This document shows, piece after piece, positions 62,652-64,000 of a stretch of DNA of 64,000 nucleotides (the first letter of the stretch is position 1; every line of letters starts with the position of its first letter). The stretch is from Lunularia cruciata. Lineage: Eukaryota; Streptophyta; Marchantiopsida; Lunulariales; Lunulariaceae. The stretch spans positions 66,664,333 to 66,728,332 of the forward strand of contig OX419756.1 in NCBI GenBank assembly GCA_948567375.1. The letters are read 5' to 3'. A model generated the notes under the pieces. That model was given only the letters and a program-made list of their open reading frames with translations. It did no database searches and had not been told where the DNA came from. A program made the position numbers and the translations under genes.

Positions 62652-63048
62652 TGTAACAAATGGAGTTTAGCAACGAAGTTAGTTACTTACTTTGTTAGCC
62701 TACTTAAGGCTAAAAAAGTAGCAAATAAGACAAATTATCCTAGAATATTTTGGAAGTATCTAGGAAGCTTGCAGGCTAGCTTAGCTTGCACCTCAAGTAA
62801 ATAGCTTCTAGAAGGAAGCTTCTAGAAGCTTCCAACTAGCTTAGCTTGCACGCCAAGTAGGCAGCTTCTAGAAGGAAGCTTCTTGGTTAACTTGGCTTGC
62901 ACTATAAGAAAGCGGCTCAAAGAAGCTTCTTGAGAAGTTTTTCAAGGGCCTTGTATGCTACCTATAAATACCAAAGCCGAAGCTCATGCTAGGCACTCAA
63001 AGTTTTCTCTCATTCTCCTATTTCTCTCCTTGGTTTAGGTCTTTTACA
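62652..63048 (+). repeat. Solo LTR of the Z family
   Basis: Starts TGTAACAAATGGAG and ends CTTTTACA (397 bp). ATTAG flanks it on both sides (62647-62651 and 63049-63053). No internal region is present. It fixes the LTR borders used for Z. The right-hand flank 63049-63380 is unassigned DNA with no feature seen. Confidence 0.92.
62770..62930 (+). repeat. 60-bp tandem units rich in AAGCTT palindromes inside the Z-type LTR
   Basis: The phrase CTAGCTTAGCTTGCA occurs at the same phase exactly 60 bp apart (near 62776 and 62836), with a third, diverged unit about 51 bp later. Each unit also holds TTCTAGAAGGAAGCTT, which can fold on itself. The two Z LTRs have related units, so this is a family property. 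Confidence 0.75.
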
Positions 63049-63380
63049 ATTAGGATTCTAGAGTACAAGTGTGATTGCTCCATCCTCCTTGGATGTTCCA
63101 TTGTGGAGTTCCAAGGAAGCATTCCAATAGCATGTGGATTAATTGGTGCAGTAGGCTTGGAGTAGAGCCTTTGTACCACCTAAAGACTAGTGTGAGGATG
63201 AGCCTTTGAAGTCTATTATCTTATCACCTTTGGATACCACACTCATTGCTTGGTAGTACCTAAGTAGAGGAAGTATGTCTATTGGAGTTATTTGGTGGAA
63301 TAAGCACTAGACTAGCTGCAATACTACCAGTAAGTATGCGGGTTCAGAGGTACAAGAGAGAGATGAGACTATTATGTGAG

Positions 63381-63980
63381 TGTAAAAGCAATAGCTAGAC
63401 ATATAATCTAGAGGTAGAAATTGGCTTGGTAATATATGGAAGGATATTATATTTATGATTGAGTAGATTAGATTAGATACAAGTGTCAGCAAAAAAATAC
63501 TTTTACTAATAGGGCATGAGCAAAAAGCTTCCTAAAAACTTTAGAGCTAATTTTGGAGACCTAAACAAATGAATTAGGCCTTGAAAATGGAAAACTTCTT
63601 TCCCTCCTCCCCCCCCCCCCCCCCCTTCTCCCTGCCTCATTCCACCTTGTTCATCTTGTCAAGAGCTTTCTAATGGTATCTCATCCATGTGATTATGAGC
63701 TTCCTATAGGAAGATTCCCCTTTGTCAAACTAGTTTGACCAACCAGATAGAACAAGGACCAACATGTCATCCATTCATGTAACTAATCTAATGATGGAGC
63801 TTGCTAACATGTGACCAATCCATGTATTTGATCCAAGGGTGGAGCTTCCTTTAAGAGAATCTTTTTTGCTATATAATAAAGACAAGGTGCTCCTTTGGGG
63901 CATTGGAATATTGAGGTTGAAGCTTTATGTTTTATCTCTTGTGTTTCTCTTGGGTTTCCCATCCTTAGAATATTATAACA
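63381..63980 (+). repeat. Y-family LTR near the window end
   Basis: Starts TGTAAAAGCAATAGC and ends ATTATAACA (about 600 bp), aligned with the other Y LTRs. The flanks GTGAG and AGTCT do not match, so it may be the LTR of an element running past the window, or a solo LTR with decayed flanks. A run of 17 C lies at 63609-63625, at the same LTR position as the C run in 61794-62538. Confidence 0.8.
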
Positions 63981-64000
63981 AGTCTCTCTACATCATGTGG

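Overview
This window looks like intergenic DNA from a seed plant with a very large, repeat-choked genome. A conifer is my best guess, from the AT-rich, old, deeply nested retrotransposons and 64 kb without one convincing host gene. That is inference, not identification. I see no rRNA, tRNA, CRISPR array or single-copy host gene.

Two kinds of element make up the window. The first is Ty3/gypsy retrotransposons, which I label X1 and X2 (one family, LTR about 690 bp), Y1 and Y2 (a second family, LTR about 605 bp) and Z (a chromovirus with a chromodomain, LTR about 500 bp). Two confirmed solo LTRs and one further LTR of the Y and Z families lie at the right end. All are fossils.

The second, and the most interesting thing here, is a family I label T, with 12 copies (T1 to T12). 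Each intact-ended copy starts TGTGGTACCCACA, ends GGTTGTCACA, and sits between 5-bp target-site duplications. Exact duplications are readable for five copies: GATGG, ATGTT, ATTGC, TCCTT and AAGTC. T copies carry no direct terminal repeats and no recognisable polymerase, integrase or transposase. Long copies (about 3.75-3.84 kb) carry a TATAAAA-type promoter, a conserved globular-looking reading frame and a long acidic, coiled-coil reading frame. Short copies (about 1.7-1.9 kb) share both ends and the last kilobase but have a different 5' half. Almost every copy has a TATTTAAAG-type box, in most of them about 655-700 bp before its 3' end. This is what a solo LTR with genes inside its U3 would look like; a transposon moved by an LTR-type integrase is the alternative.

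Layout: 1-1448 T1 inside X1 gag; 1449-20809 X1, whose pol is split by a 14.7-kb nest (T2 containing T3, T5 and T6, with T4 inside T3); 20810-26678 X2 in the opposite direction, with T7 inside; 26679-37374 a Y1-LTR-Y2-LTR chain with T8 inside; 37375-41538 unassigned DNA around T9; 41539-50628 Z with T10 inside; 50629-61793 unassigned or gag-like DNA holding T11 and T12; 61794-64000 a Y-type solo LTR, a Z-type solo LTR and another Y-type LTR.

The insertions give a relative order: X1, then T2, then T3, then T4. T4 is innermost and has the best preserved reading frames.
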